A stretch of DNA of 64,000 nucleotides, taken from the NCBI GenBank assembly GCA_945910225.1, contig CAMDYG010000002.1:1-64000 (forward strand), read 5' to 3'. The notes beneath the pieces were generated by a model that was not told where the DNA came from, ran no database searches, and was given only the letters and a program-made list of their open reading frames with translations. The DNA is from an uncultured Eubacterium sp. (GTDB lineage Bacteria; Bacillota; Clostridia; Lachnospirales; Lachnospiraceae). This document shows positions 29,104 through 39,049 of the stretch, in pieces (the first letter of the stretch is position 1; every line of letters starts with the position of its first letter). Made by a program: the position numbers and the translations under genes.

Positions 29104-29801
29104 TAGACAGATATGTAGCTCTGGATATAGAGACTACCGGACTTAATCCATCAATAGACAGAATAATTGAGATAGGAATGGTAAGGATAGAGGAAGGTGT
29201 TATCACACAGCAGTATGCGACTCTTATTAATCCCGGAATAAGTATAAGTGAAAGAATAACAGAACTTACAGGCATACATAACGAAGAGCTTGAAGGGATG
29301 CCGAGAATATCAGATGTTATAGAGAGTGTTGTGGATTTTATAGGAGATTATCCTATTCTTGGACATAATGTGACATTCGATTATAGTTTTATTAAGAAAG
29401 CCGCTGTTAATGCCAGCCTCACAGTGAATAATGCAGGCATAGATACGTTAAAGATTGCAAGAAGGCTGTTGCCAGAAACACCTCATAAGAATCTGTCTTA
29501 TCTGTGTGAATATTTTCATATTGATCCGGGAAGGTCACACAGAGCATATGACGATGCAGTGAGTGCAAGCAGATTATATGATGAATTAAGGAAGATCAAA
29601 CCTGATGATCCGGGATTTTCTGAACCAATACAGCTGGTATATAATGTTAAAAAGGATGTACCAGTAACTATACCACAGAGAAGATATCTTCAGGCACTGG
29701 TTGAAAAGCACAATATTGTACTGGAGATACCTATTGATGAGATGACAAAAAGCATGGCATCAAGACAGATAGATACAATAATAGCACAGTATGGAAAGTA
29801 A
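29100..29801 (+). CDS. DnaQ/PolC-like 3'-5' exonuclease
   Basis: VALDIETTGLNP, GHNVTFDYSFI, HRAYDDAVSASRL. Confidence 0.85.
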   Translation: MIDRYVALDIETTGLNPSIDRIIEIGMVRIEEGVITQQYATLINPGISISERITELTGIHNEELEGMPRISDVIESVVDFIGDYPILGHNVTFDYSFIKKAAVNASLTVNNAGIDTLKIARRLLPETPHKNLSYLCEYFHIDPGRSHRAYDDAVSASRLYDELRKIKPDDPGFSEPIQLVYNVKKDVPVTIPQRRYLQALVEKHNIVLEIPIDEMTKSMASRQIDTIIAQYGK

Positions 29802-29819
29802 TCCGTGCTGTGCTTTTTT
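29783..29819 (+). terminator. Terminator overlapping the exonuclease 3' end
   Basis: AGCACAGTATGG-N8-CCGTGCTGTGCTTTTTT. Confidence 0.75.
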
Positions 29820-29845
29820 AGGTGCAGTATTCATTAGTCTGGATG

Positions 29846-30472
29846 TTATAGGAACTGTTCCAGCTGACGTATGATAACATCACGGCTCAGGGAGTTTAAT
29901 ACGGATGCTTTTTCTTTTAAATCGTAAATGGCATCCGTGTTGCCACATGCAGCATATATTCTGGCAAGATCAATATAATTAGAGGTTATGTCAGTCCCTA
30001 TGCTTATGCCGTATTCCAGATAAGCCTTTGCATCATCATAATCAGAGTTATCTGATAGAATATGTCCGATTTTGGCAATGTATTTGACAAGTGAGGTGAA
30101 ATTGTCATCATATTCTGATAATACAGTAAGATTGGCAACTCCATATTCCAGCTTAAGATCTGTATTACTTATACCTGTAAGATTGAGAATCTTCTTATCA
30201 CGTAATTCTTGAAGCTGTTCATATGAACGTTTTAATTCAGGCACAGAGCTAATAAGAGTATCAAATGTGTCATTACCTGAATTAATTACTGGAAGATTCT
30301 CGCTTATTGATATATAATTAAGATTACTGATGTCTTTACGCCGTACTTCATTGGCTTTGGCTTCACGTTCAAGAAAAGCTTCATTCCTTGCTGCGTGTGA
30401 GCGTGTTCCTTTTTTTAGTACATAGTGAAGAATAACAATAAATATAATAAAATATGGCAGTAATAAATGCAT
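29846..30472 (-). CDS. Hypothetical protein with N-terminal TM segment and TPR-like repeats
   Basis: N-terminal hydrophobic segment; YDDAKAYLEYGISIGTDITSNYIDLARIYAACGN is TPR-like. Confidence 0.6.
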   Translation of the reverse strand: MHLLLPYFIIFIVILHYVLKKGTRSHAARNEAFLEREAKANEVRRKDISNLNYISISENLPVINSGNDTFDTLISSVPELKRSYEQLQELRDKKILNLTGISNTDLKLEYGVANLTVLSEYDDNFTSLVKYIAKIGHILSDNSDYDDAKAYLEYGISIGTDITSNYIDLARIYAACGNTDAIYDLKEKASVLNSLSRDVIIRQLEQFL

Positions 30473-30526
30473 GAATAGTATCCTTTTCGTGTATGCTCCA
30501 CTGTCTTACATAACAAGGAGGCAATT

Positions 30527-30634
30527 ATGATTAATTTTAATAATAAGAAAACAAGAAGATGGATGACAGGCATAATCATCATGATTCTTATATTGGCAAT
30601 GGTGGTACCTATGGTTGTATATATGCTTCCATAG
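30527..30634 (+). CDS. 35-aa single-TM microprotein
   Basis: MINFNNKKTRRWMTGIIIMILILAMVVPMVVYMLP* with AAGGAGG RBS; too short for the supplied ORF track. Confidence 0.6.
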   Translation: MINFNNKKTRRWMTGIIIMILILAMVVPMVVYMLP

Positions 30635-30702
30635 ATATACGCATAAGAAGAGTATAGAATTAATGTCATTTTAATGCAACATTTTTTAGAGAGGCAGAGA
30701 TT

Positions 30703-31653
30703 ATGAAAAAAGGAAAAGTGTCTGATACAATACTTGGAAGATCAGTATATAAGCTGCTTGGAAAGAGGGGAACAACTAAGGTTTCACGTCCTGCATATGG
30801 ACAGGATGCAGCACATATAGATTGTAATGGGGAGAATGTTCTGGTATCGGCTGCAAGCGGCTTATGGCCGGTTTATAGGGCTGCTAATAATATAAGCGCA
30901 GCAGGAGGCAGAATTGTAACGGTTACAGACACAGTCCTTATTGATGAGAAGTCAAGAGAGATAAGACTTAAGGAGATAATCTCTGAGCTTGACAGACAGT
31001 GTATGAATGTTAATATTCCGGTTGCTTCTGGACATACAACAGTAAGTCCGGATGTGGTAAAGCCGGTTGTCAGTGTTACAGGTATCGGACTTAACAGGCA
31101 TACAGCCTGCAAGGCAAAGCCTGGACAGGATATTGTTATGACAAAGTGTATTGGCATAAGCGGTATAAGGTATATAGCAGATAAGAAAAAGGATGAAGTA
31201 CTTAAAGTATTTTCAGAGGACATAGTTAGCAAGGCAGTTGGAAATGAGCTGGATATGCTGGTATATCCTGAGGCAGATATATTTATGCAGCAGGAGATTG
31301 CAGGCGCAATGCATGATGTTTCAGAAGGTGGTATATTTGCAGCACTATGGGATATGGCAGAATATTCAGGAGTAGGACTTGATATAGATTTCAGGGCTAT
31401 ACCAGTCAGACAGGAAATAATAGAGATCTGTGAATTGTTTAATATTAATCCGTATATATTGGATTCTATGGGATGTTTGTTAATGACATGTGAAAATGGA
31501 TGTGATATAGTTAATATAATGCAGGCAAATGGAATCAGTGCTGCAGTAATTGGTAAGGTTACAGCAGGTAATGACAGGATTATCCATAATGTTGAGGAAG
31601 ACCGCTATCTTGGACTTCCAGAGCAGGATGAAATATATAGATTTATTGATTAA
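30703..31653 (+). CDS. AIR synthase-related protein (PurM/HypE/SelD superfamily)
   Basis: GQDAAHIDCNGENVLVSAASGLWP, GHTTVSPDVVKPVVSVTGIG, MHDVSEGGIFAALWDMA. Confidence 0.75.
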   Translation: MKKGKVSDTILGRSVYKLLGKRGTTKVSRPAYGQDAAHIDCNGENVLVSAASGLWPVYRAANNISAAGGRIVTVTDTVLIDEKSREIRLKEIISELDRQCMNVNIPVASGHTTVSPDVVKPVVSVTGIGLNRHTACKAKPGQDIVMTKCIGISGIRYIADKKKDEVLKVFSEDIVSKAVGNELDMLVYPEADIFMQQEIAGAMHDVSEGGIFAALWDMAEYSGVGLDIDFRAIPVRQEIIEICELFNINPYILDSMGCLLMTCENGCDIVNIMQANGISAAVIGKVTAGNDRIIHNVEEDRYLGLPEQDEIYRFID

Positions 31654-31670
31654 TCGGGAGGATTGGCGTT

Positions 31671-32153
31671 ATGAGAGAGAAGATTCTTGATGTTCTTGAG
31701 AAGAACGGACGAATAGACCTTAAGGAGATGGCTATTATGCTTGGCTATTCAGAGGCGGAGGTCGCCAATGAGATCGCCGATATGGAAAAGGAACATATAA
31801 TATGTGGTTATAATGCAGTTATTAACTGGGATAAGACAAGTGAAGAGAAAGTAACGGCGCTTATCGAAGTTAAGGTTACTCCACAGAGAGGGTTAGGCTT
31901 CGACAGTATTGCAGAACGCCTTTACAAATATGATGAGGTAACATCAGTTTATCTTATGTCAGGTGGATTCGATTTTACTGTTATTATTGAAGGTAAAACA
32001 ATGAAGTCAGTGGCTCAGTTCGTCGCGGCGAAGCTCGCACCATTAGATTCAGTCCTTAGTACATCAACACATTTTGTGCTTAAGAAGTATAAGGACTATG
32101 GAACAATAATAGAGGACGAGGTTAAGGACGAAAGGATGCTGATTACACCATGA
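31671..32153 (+). CDS. Lrp/AsnC family regulator
   Basis: VLEKNGRIDLKEMAIMLGYSEAEVANEI; C-terminal RAM-like domain VYLMSGGFDFTVIIEGKT. Confidence 0.85.
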   Translation: MREKILDVLEKNGRIDLKEMAIMLGYSEAEVANEIADMEKEHIICGYNAVINWDKTSEEKVTALIEVKVTPQRGLGFDSIAERLYKYDEVTSVYLMSGGFDFTVIIEGKTMKSVAQFVAAKLAPLDSVLSTSTHFVLKKYKDYGTIIEDEVKDERMLITP

Positions 32154-33310
32154 GAAACCCTTTATCACAGAAAATAACAGGCATACAGCCATCAGGAATC
32201 AGAAAGTTTTTTGATGTAGTAAGTGAGATGCCGGATGCAATATCACTCGGAGTAGGTGAACCTGATTTTGATACTCCATGGAATGTAAGGGAGGAAGGAA
32301 TCTATTCTCTTGAAAGAGGAAGAACATTCTATACTTCCAATGCAGGACTGAAAGAATTAAGAGAAGAAATATGCAATTATCTTGCAAGGACTAATGATCT
32401 TCATTATGATCCTATGAAAGAGGTGCTTGTAACTGTAGGCGGAAGTGAAGCAATTGATGTTGCTTTAAGATGCATGTGTGATCCGGGTGATGAAGTGCTA
32501 ATACCACAGCCAAGCTACGTTTCATATCTTCCATGTGCTGTAATGGCAGATGCCAAGCCTGTAATTATAGAGCTAAAGGAAGAGAATGAGTTCAAGCTGA
32601 CCAAGGAAGAACTTCTTGCAAGCATAACAGATAAGACAAAAGTTCTTGTTATGCCATTTCCTAACAATCCTACAGGTGCTATAATGACCAGAGAAGAGTT
32701 AGAGGAGCTTGTACCTGTAATAATTGAAAAGGATATATTTGTTATATCAGATGAGATATATTCAGCGCTTACATATAATGGAGAGCACTGCTCTATAGGA
32801 AGTCTTCCTGGAATGAAGGAAAGAACAGTTGTTATTAATGGATTTTCAAAAGCATTTGCAATGACAGGATGGAGACTTGGATATGCATGCGGACCTAAAG
32901 AAATTATCAAAGAGATGACAAAGCTTCATCAGTATGCTATTATGTGTGCACCAACTAATAGCCAGTTTGCAGCTATAGAAGCGCTTAAGAACTGTGATCA
33001 TGAGGTTGAGAAAATGGTGACAGCATATGACCAGAGAAGAAGATTTCTTATGCATTCTTTCAAAGAGATGGGAATTGACTGCTTTGAACCATTTGGCGCA
33101 TTTTATGTGTTTCCTTCAATTAAGAAATTCGGACTCACATCTGAAGAGTTTGCTAACAGACTCTTAAGAGAACAGAAGCTGGCTGTAGTTCCAGGAACTG
33201 CATTTGGCGATTGTGGTGAGGGATTTTTGAGAATATCTTATGCATATTCAATAGACAATCTGAAAGAAGGACTTGCAAGAATTGAGAAATTTATTAATAC
33301 ATTGAAATAA
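32150..33310 (+). CDS. Class I/II pyridoxal phosphate aminotransferase
   Basis: SLGVGEPDFDTP, PFPNNPTGAIM, ISDEIYSALTY, NGFSKAFAMTGWRLGY. Confidence 0.9.
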   Translation: MRNPLSQKITGIQPSGIRKFFDVVSEMPDAISLGVGEPDFDTPWNVREEGIYSLERGRTFYTSNAGLKELREEICNYLARTNDLHYDPMKEVLVTVGGSEAIDVALRCMCDPGDEVLIPQPSYVSYLPCAVMADAKPVIIELKEENEFKLTKEELLASITDKTKVLVMPFPNNPTGAIMTREELEELVPVIIEKDIFVISDEIYSALTYNGEHCSIGSLPGMKERTVVINGFSKAFAMTGWRLGYACGPKEIIKEMTKLHQYAIMCAPTNSQFAAIEALKNCDHEVEKMVTAYDQRRRFLMHSFKEMGIDCFEPFGAFYVFPSIKKFGLTSEEFANRLLREQKLAVVPGTAFGDCGEGFLRISYAYSIDNLKEGLARIEKFINTLK

Positions 33311-33328
33311 TAAAAGGAGGGTAAATAT

Positions 33329-33802
33329 ATGGCAGAGATTAATGTGGACCATATTAATCCTTTCCTGATGGCGGCCAGTTCAATCATGCGAGATGCCTGT
33401 CAGATGGAGATGAAGATAGACAAACCGTATGTTAAAACTACAGAATTTGAGAGTAATTCCGTTATTATTATGATTGGAGTTACCGGAGAGATGAGAGGTC
33501 AGGTTCTTATTGCACTGACTAACAATAAGGCATGCGAGGTGGCATCTAAGATGATGATGGGTATGCCAGTGCCGGAACTTGATGATATGGCAATGAGTGC
33601 AATCAGTGAGCTTGGTAATATGATAATGGGCAATGCGGCAACAATATTGTCAACTAAGGGAATTGGAATAGATATTACTCCACCAACTGTATGCAGAGGA
33701 GCAATGAAGATTTCACAGTCATATGCCAAGAATATATGTATTCCTATGAAGAATGGGGATGACCTTGTACTTGAACTTGATATTGCAGTAAAAGGTGATT
33801 AG
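33329..33802 (+). CDS. cheX: CheX-like chemotaxis phosphatase
   Basis: VTGEMRGQVLIALTNNKACEVASKMMMG, AISELGNMIMGNAATILSTKG. Confidence 0.82.
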   Translation: MAEINVDHINPFLMAASSIMRDACQMEMKIDKPYVKTTEFESNSVIIMIGVTGEMRGQVLIALTNNKACEVASKMMMGMPVPELDDMAMSAISELGNMIMGNAATILSTKGIGIDITPPTVCRGAMKISQSYAKNICIPMKNGDDLVLELDIAVKGD

Positions 33803-33816
33803 TAAGGAAGAAAAAT

Positions 33817-34311
33817 ATGCTTAATATAGTATTACATGAACCGGAGATGCCAGCTAATACAGGTAACATTGGAAGAACATGTGTGGCAGCCGGAGCAAGG
33901 CTTCATCTGATAGAGCCTTTAGGATTTCAGATTAATGAGAAACAGTTAAAGAGGGCAGGTCTCGATTACTGGGATAAGCTTGATGTAACAGTTTATGATG
34001 ATTACAATGATTTTCTTGCAAAGAATCCGGGTGCTAAGATATATATGGCAACCACTAAAGCACATAAGACATATGCAGAAGTTAAGTATGAAGATGACTG
34101 CTATATAATGTTTGGAAAAGAAAGTGCTGGAATCCCTGAAGAGATTCTTGTGGATAATGAAGATACATGTATAAGAATACCGATGATTGGTGATATAAGA
34201 TCACTGAATCTTTCTAATTCGGTTGCTATTGTGCTGTATGAGGCTTTAAGACAGCATGATTTTGCACAGATGAATTGTGAAGGACATCTACACCGCCTTC
34301 ATTGGAAGTGA
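33817..34311 (+). CDS. trmL: tRNA (cytidine(34)-2'-O)-methyltransferase TrmL (SPOUT)
   Basis: MLNIVLHEPEMPANTGNIGRTCVAAGARLHLIEPLGF, RSLNLSNSVAIVLYEALRQ. Confidence 0.9.
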   Translation: MLNIVLHEPEMPANTGNIGRTCVAAGARLHLIEPLGFQINEKQLKRAGLDYWDKLDVTVYDDYNDFLAKNPGAKIYMATTKAHKTYAEVKYEDDCYIMFGKESAGIPEEILVDNEDTCIRIPMIGDIRSLNLSNSVAIVLYEALRQHDFAQMNCEGHLHRLHWK

Positions 34312-34317
34312 ATAATA

Positions 34318-34345
34318 AGAGCTGGCAATTTACTTTGCCAGCTCT
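34318..34345. terminator. Bidirectional hairpin between convergent trmL and the histidine kinase gene
   Basis: AGAGCTGGCAATTTACTTTGCCAGCTCT. Confidence 0.75.
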
Positions 34346-35757
34346 AATGTAAATATGAATTCAGTTCCAACACCAACAGTACTGATGACATCTATATTCT
34401 CGCCATGTGCCTGGATAACTTCTTTAGTTATTGAAAGGCCAAGACCAGAACCTTTCTTATCACGTCCTCTTGACGAATCAGACTTATAGAAACGATCCCA
34501 GATTTTATCAATATCCTCTTTGGCAATGCCACAACCGCTGTCTTTTATGGATATCTGGGCTTTTTCGCCTTTTTCCTTAACAGTTATGTATATGTAAGAA
34601 TTTTCTTTACTGAATTTGATGGCATTATCAATAAGATTATATATAACCTGCTGTATTTTGCCTTTATCTGCTTTGACATTCTGAATACTGTTGGCATAAG
34701 TTATATCGAACTTAATATTTTTCTTCTTGCAGCTTCCTTCAAATGTCTCAACAGTATGTCTTATTATTGAATTAAGGTCAAATGTTGTAATATCCAGACG
34801 GACAGACTTCGGATCAAGCTCATTGAGTGTAAGGATATTACTTGTCAGCTTAGTTAAACGTTCAGTTTCAAAAAGCATAATCCCAATATATTTATCTAAC
34901 ATTTCAGGAGGAATTGTTCCATCCTGGATAGCTTCCAGATAACCTTTTATAGATGTAAGAGGAGATCTGAAGTCGTGTGATATATTAGACAGGAACTTCT
35001 GCTGGAACTTGTCAGACTCATTAAGCTGTAACGCCATATAATCAAGTGACATGCCAAGCTTGCCAATTTCATCGTTTTGCATTGTGCCTATTCTGTAAGA
35101 AAGATTACCTTTGCTATATTCAGCTGTTGCTTTGGCAATTTCTTTGATAGGTCTGTGAACCTGAAAGAAATATAAGCCAAGAAAAGAAGTAGACAATAAA
35201 AGCACAATAAGCAGCGTAAGGTAATTAGTGTTAAATGTGTCATAGACATGCTTGATAATTACAGATTCAGGTATGTTAATAACAACATATCCCTTTATTT
35301 CAAATGAATTGGATATTGGTGAAAATACACTTAAGACAGGTTCATCAAATAATCCATGGAAATCCCATAATATATCATGCTGACCTTTTAATTCACCATA
35401 GTCAAATTCGTCAATTGCATAAAGTTCACGATCTTCATTATTGCTATTGTCTTTAGCAATATTATCAGTGTCAAGAATAACGCTGCCAACAGGTGTTATA
35501 AAAAGTATTCTTGTGTCATTAAGAACAGACAATGTGCTTAATTCTAGTTCTATGCTTCTTAGCCTTGCCTGACTGAAATATTCCAGCGCATATTCATTAG
35601 CAATTTCATTAGCCTGCAGATACAAACGATTAGAGTAATACTTATAGATATGATTATAATCGACTCTGTAACAGATAGTTGAAACCATTATAAAACTGAC
35701 AATGGATATGCCAATATATAAGAAAATGTGTTTTCCGAGAGTATTCAATCCCTTCAC
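34330..35757 (-). CDS. Sensor histidine kinase with HAMP
   Basis: SHDFRSPLTSIKGYLEAI, NLIDNAIKFSKE, DSGCGIAKED, GSGLGLSITKEV. Confidence 0.92.
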   Translation of the reverse strand: MKGLNTLGKHIFLYIGISIVSFIMVSTICYRVDYNHIYKYYSNRLYLQANEIANEYALEYFSQARLRSIELELSTLSVLNDTRILFITPVGSVILDTDNIAKDNSNNEDRELYAIDEFDYGELKGQHDILWDFHGLFDEPVLSVFSPISNSFEIKGYVVINIPESVIIKHVYDTFNTNYLTLLIVLLLSTSFLGLYFFQVHRPIKEIAKATAEYSKGNLSYRIGTMQNDEIGKLGMSLDYMALQLNESDKFQQKFLSNISHDFRSPLTSIKGYLEAIQDGTIPPEMLDKYIGIMLFETERLTKLTSNILTLNELDPKSVRLDITTFDLNSIIRHTVETFEGSCKKKNIKFDITYANSIQNVKADKGKIQQVIYNLIDNAIKFSKENSYIYITVKEKGEKAQISIKDSGCGIAKEDIDKIWDRFYKSDSSRGRDKKGSGLGLSITKEVIQAHGENIDVISTVGVGTEFIFTLELAK

Positions 35758-35770
35758 CTGATGCCCTCCA

Positions 35771-36472
35771 TTACTTAGTTACAAACTTGTAACCTATTCC
35801 CCAGACAGTTTCTATGTTCCAGTGGGCATTATCTTTTATCTTCTCTCTTATACGTTTTATATGGACATCTACAGTTCTTGTATCTCCGATATATTCGTAT
35901 CCCCAGATATTATCAAGAAGCTGCTCTCTGGTAAATACCTGATTAGGAGCAGAAGCAAGAAAATATAAAAGCTCCAGTTCTTTAGGTGGCATTTCAACGT
36001 TGTTGTTCATATAGGTAACAGAATAATTATCAAGATTAATAGATAAATCAGGATAATTAACACATTTTGAACTCGCAGTATCTGTTCCTATAGACTGTGG
36101 AAGATGGTAGCGTCTGAGTACAGCTTTGACTCTTGCTACCATTTCTTTTGTTTCAAATGGCTTGATGATGTAGTCATCAGCGCCAAGCTCAAGCCCCAGA
36201 ACCTTGTCAAATGTCTCACCCTTTGCAGAGAGCATTATTATAGGGACGTTATTATTCTTGCGTATTTCACGGCATACCTGATATCCATCAATGCCAGGAA
36301 GCATCAGATCAAGCAGGATAAGATTAGGCTTAAATGTTGGAAGCTCTGATAAAGCGCTTTCTCCGTCATATACGATTTTGGTTTCATAACATTCTTTAGT
36401 AAGATATAAAGATATAAGTTCAGCTATATTTTCATCATCATCTACAATTAATATACGTTGTTTTGCAGCCAT
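35771..36472 (-). CDS. OmpR/PhoB-family response regulator
   Basis: ILIVDDDENIAELI, LILLDLMLPGIDG, winged-helix C-terminus RTVDVHIKRIREKI. Confidence 0.92.
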   Translation of the reverse strand: MAAKQRILIVDDDENIAELISLYLTKECYETKIVYDGESALSELPTFKPNLILLDLMLPGIDGYQVCREIRKNNNVPIIMLSAKGETFDKVLGLELGADDYIIKPFETKEMVARVKAVLRRYHLPQSIGTDTASSKCVNYPDLSINLDNYSVTYMNNNVEMPPKELELLYFLASAPNQVFTREQLLDNIWGYEYIGDTRTVDVHIKRIREKIKDNAHWNIETVWGIGYKFVTK

Positions 36473-36493
36473 AAAAACCTCCCCAGAAATTAA

Positions 36494-38854
36494 TTATTTG
36501 AAATCAACAATAGTCACGCCGGCGTCTCCTTCGCCTATCTCTCCAATACGGAAACTTTTAATATAAGGGACACCACGAAGATAAGCAGTTACACCATTTC
36601 TTAAAGCACCAGTTCCTTTACCATGAACAATTCGTACCTGTGGGATTCTAGCAATATATGCATCATCCAGATACTTGTCAAGGCGGGCAATTGCCTCATC
36701 AACAGTACATCCAAGAAGATTAATTTCAGTTGATATTCCTGATGATTTGGACATCTTGATTTTGCCAGAGCCTGCGACTCCCTTGGAAGAGTTGTCTTTA
36801 GGCTCTTTGTATCCTGAAAGAATCTCTAGATTTTTGATATCTATTTTGGTGTTAAGAGAACCAACAAGGACAGTAACCTGTTTCTTTGCAGGATGAATGG
36901 CTGATACTGTTCCTATTACATTCATGGTTAATACACGCACATGCATGCCAACTTTAAATTCAGAGATATCATGAGCCTTATGTGCAGTTACCTTTGCAGG
37001 AGTTACTTTTAATTTAGCCTGGTTTTTGTTCATTTTTTCGCGGACTGCACTACGATGTTTCTCAAGCTCTGCAACAGTCATACCATGTTTGTTCATGGCC
37101 TTAATTGTTTCATCAGCAAAATCCTTTGCATCCTTTAAGATAGAGGCAGCCTGCTCATTAGCTTTTCTTATAATGTTATCTGTGCGTTCATCAAGACGTT
37201 CATTTTTAGCTTTCAGCTTTTCTTTAAGAGAAGCAATTTCGGCCTTATAGCTTTCTACTTCAGCCTGTTCTTTTTCAAGAGAAATTCTTGCATTTTCAAG
37301 GTCCGAAACGATATCTTCAAAATGTACATCTTCAGAATCAAGCCTTTGGGATGCATCATTAAGGATATATTCAGGAAGCCCAAGTTTCTTGGATATTGCA
37401 AATGCATTACTCTTTCCAGGAATACCAATAAGTAAACGATATGTTGGACGGAGAGACTCAACATCAAACTCGCAGCTTGCATTCTCTACTCCATCAGTGG
37501 AAAGAGCATATAGCTTGATTTCACTGTAATGTGTAGTTGCCATTGTTGTTACGCCGCGTTCCTTAAGATCATTAAGGATTGAAATAGCAAGCGCAGCACC
37601 TTCTGTCGGGTCGGTTCCGGCACCTATTTCATCAAACAGAACAAGACAATGTTCATCAGCTTCTTTAAGAATCCGCACAGTGTTAGTCATATGAGATGAG
37701 AATGTACTCAGACTCTGTTCAATACTCTGCTCATCTCCTATATCAGCATAAATATCCCTGAACACAGCAATATCTGAATGGTCAAGAGCAGGAATATATA
37801 ATCCGGACTGCGCCATAAGTGTAAGCAGACCTACAGTTTTTAATGAAACAGTTTTACCACCAGTGTTAGGACCTGTAATTATAAGCAGCTTAAAATCTGT
37901 TCCAAGATAGATATCAATAGGAACAACAGTGTGTGGTTCAATAAGAGGGTGTCTTCCCTTCTTGATATTAATGATTCCTGATGTGTTCATGACAGGGCGG
38001 CTTGCGTGCATTTGTCTTGCAAGTTGTGCTTTTGCAAATATGCAGTCTAACTGTACCAGTATTTCAAAATCTGACAGAAGTTCATCAGTGTGTTCACCTG
38101 ATTTGGCGCTGAGATCTGCAAGAATAACTTCGATTTCGGCAGCTTCCTTAAGTTCAAGCTCGCGTATGTCGTTGTTTAGCTTAACTACCGCAGCGGGCTC
38201 TATAAAAAGAGTAGAACCAGTTGCTGACTGGTCATGGACCATTCCAGGAAAAGCTGATTTGTACTCTGCTTTTACAGGAAGGCAATAGCGTCCCTGTCTG
38301 CTTGTGATTACATAATCCTGAAGATAGGTTCTATAGGTTGGTGAGTTGAGAACTTTATTAAGTTCAGAATGAATGCGGTCATTAGCTATCGCTTTGTTTC
38401 GGCGGATAGTTTTTAAGTTAGAACTTGCATCATCACTTATTTCATCTTCAGATATGATACATTTCTTAATAAGAGAGTTCAGTGAATCAACAGTCTGTAA
38501 GTTATCAAACATTGCAGACAATGAATCTTCTCTGTGCTCATAATAGTTCTTGGCGTGGTGTGCACATGATAGAAGAGAGCTTATATTAAGAAGTTCAGTA
38601 ATATTTAATGAACTTCCAACATTAAGTCTGGCAACACTAGCACGGATATCCTTGATGCGTGAAAAATCAATGCTTCCCTTCTGATATATTCTGGAAAGGG
38701 CATCACCAGTTTCATCAAGACTGGTATTGATATCGTTAATATCAGTCATAGGAGTCATTCCTCTGACAATTTCTTTAGCATTATCACAGCATGCAAATGA
38801 AACAATCTGCTCTGTAATTTTATAATATTCCAAAGTGGATAAAGATTTCTTATT
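36494..38854 (-). CDS. mutS2: Endonuclease MutS2
   Basis: ITGPNTGGKTVSLKTVGLLTLMAQSG, LFDEIGAGTDPTEGAALA, C-terminal Smr domain VHGKGTGALRNGV; GTG start with GGAGGT RBS. Confidence 0.93.
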   Translation of the reverse strand, partial: NKKSLSTLEYYKITEQIVSFACCDNAKEIVRGMTPMTDINDINTSLDETGDALSRIYQKGSIDFSRIKDIRASVARLNVGSSLNITELLNISSLLSCAHHAKNYYEHREDSLSAMFDNLQTVDSLNSLIKKCIISEDEISDDASSNLKTIRRNKAIANDRIHSELNKVLNSPTYRTYLQDYVITSRQGRYCLPVKAEYKSAFPGMVHDQSATGSTLFIEPAAVVKLNNDIRELELKEAAEIEVILADLSAKSGEHTDELLSDFEILVQLDCIFAKAQLARQMHASRPVMNTSGIINIKKGRHPLIEPHTVVPIDIYLGTDFKLLIITGPNTGGKTVSLKTVGLLTLMAQSGLYIPALDHSDIAVFRDIYADIGDEQSIEQSLSTFSSHMTNTVRILKEADEHCLVLFDEIGAGTDPTEGAALAISILNDLKERGVTTMATTHYSEIKLYALSTDGVENASCEFDVESLRPTYRLLIGIPGKSNAFAISKKLGLPEYILNDASQRLDSEDVHFEDIVSDLENARISLEKEQAEVESYKAEIASLKEKLKAKNERLDERTDNIIRKANEQAASILKDAKDFADETIKAMNKHGMTVAELEKHRSAVREKMNKNQAKLKVTPAKVTAHKAHDISEFKVGMHVRVLTMNVIGTVSAIHPAKKQVTVLVGSLNTKIDIKNLEILSGYKEPKDNSSKGVAGSGKIKMSKSSGISTEINLLGCTVDEAIARLDKYLDDAYIARIPQVRIVHGKGTGALRNGVTAYLRGVPYIKSFRIGEIGEGDAGVTIVDFK

Positions 38855-39049
38855 CACAATAGACCTCCAACAATAAATCTGAGATTTCACTTAATTTTAC
38901 AGCATTTAAGGCAAAAAAACTATAATTTGCGGATAAATATTTACAAGTAAGTCATAAAATGTTCATAATACTAATATAAACTATGGTATGATTATATTTA
39001 GATGATACGAGAAATGTTAATATTTTGATACAGGATAAAGGAGTTCGTT

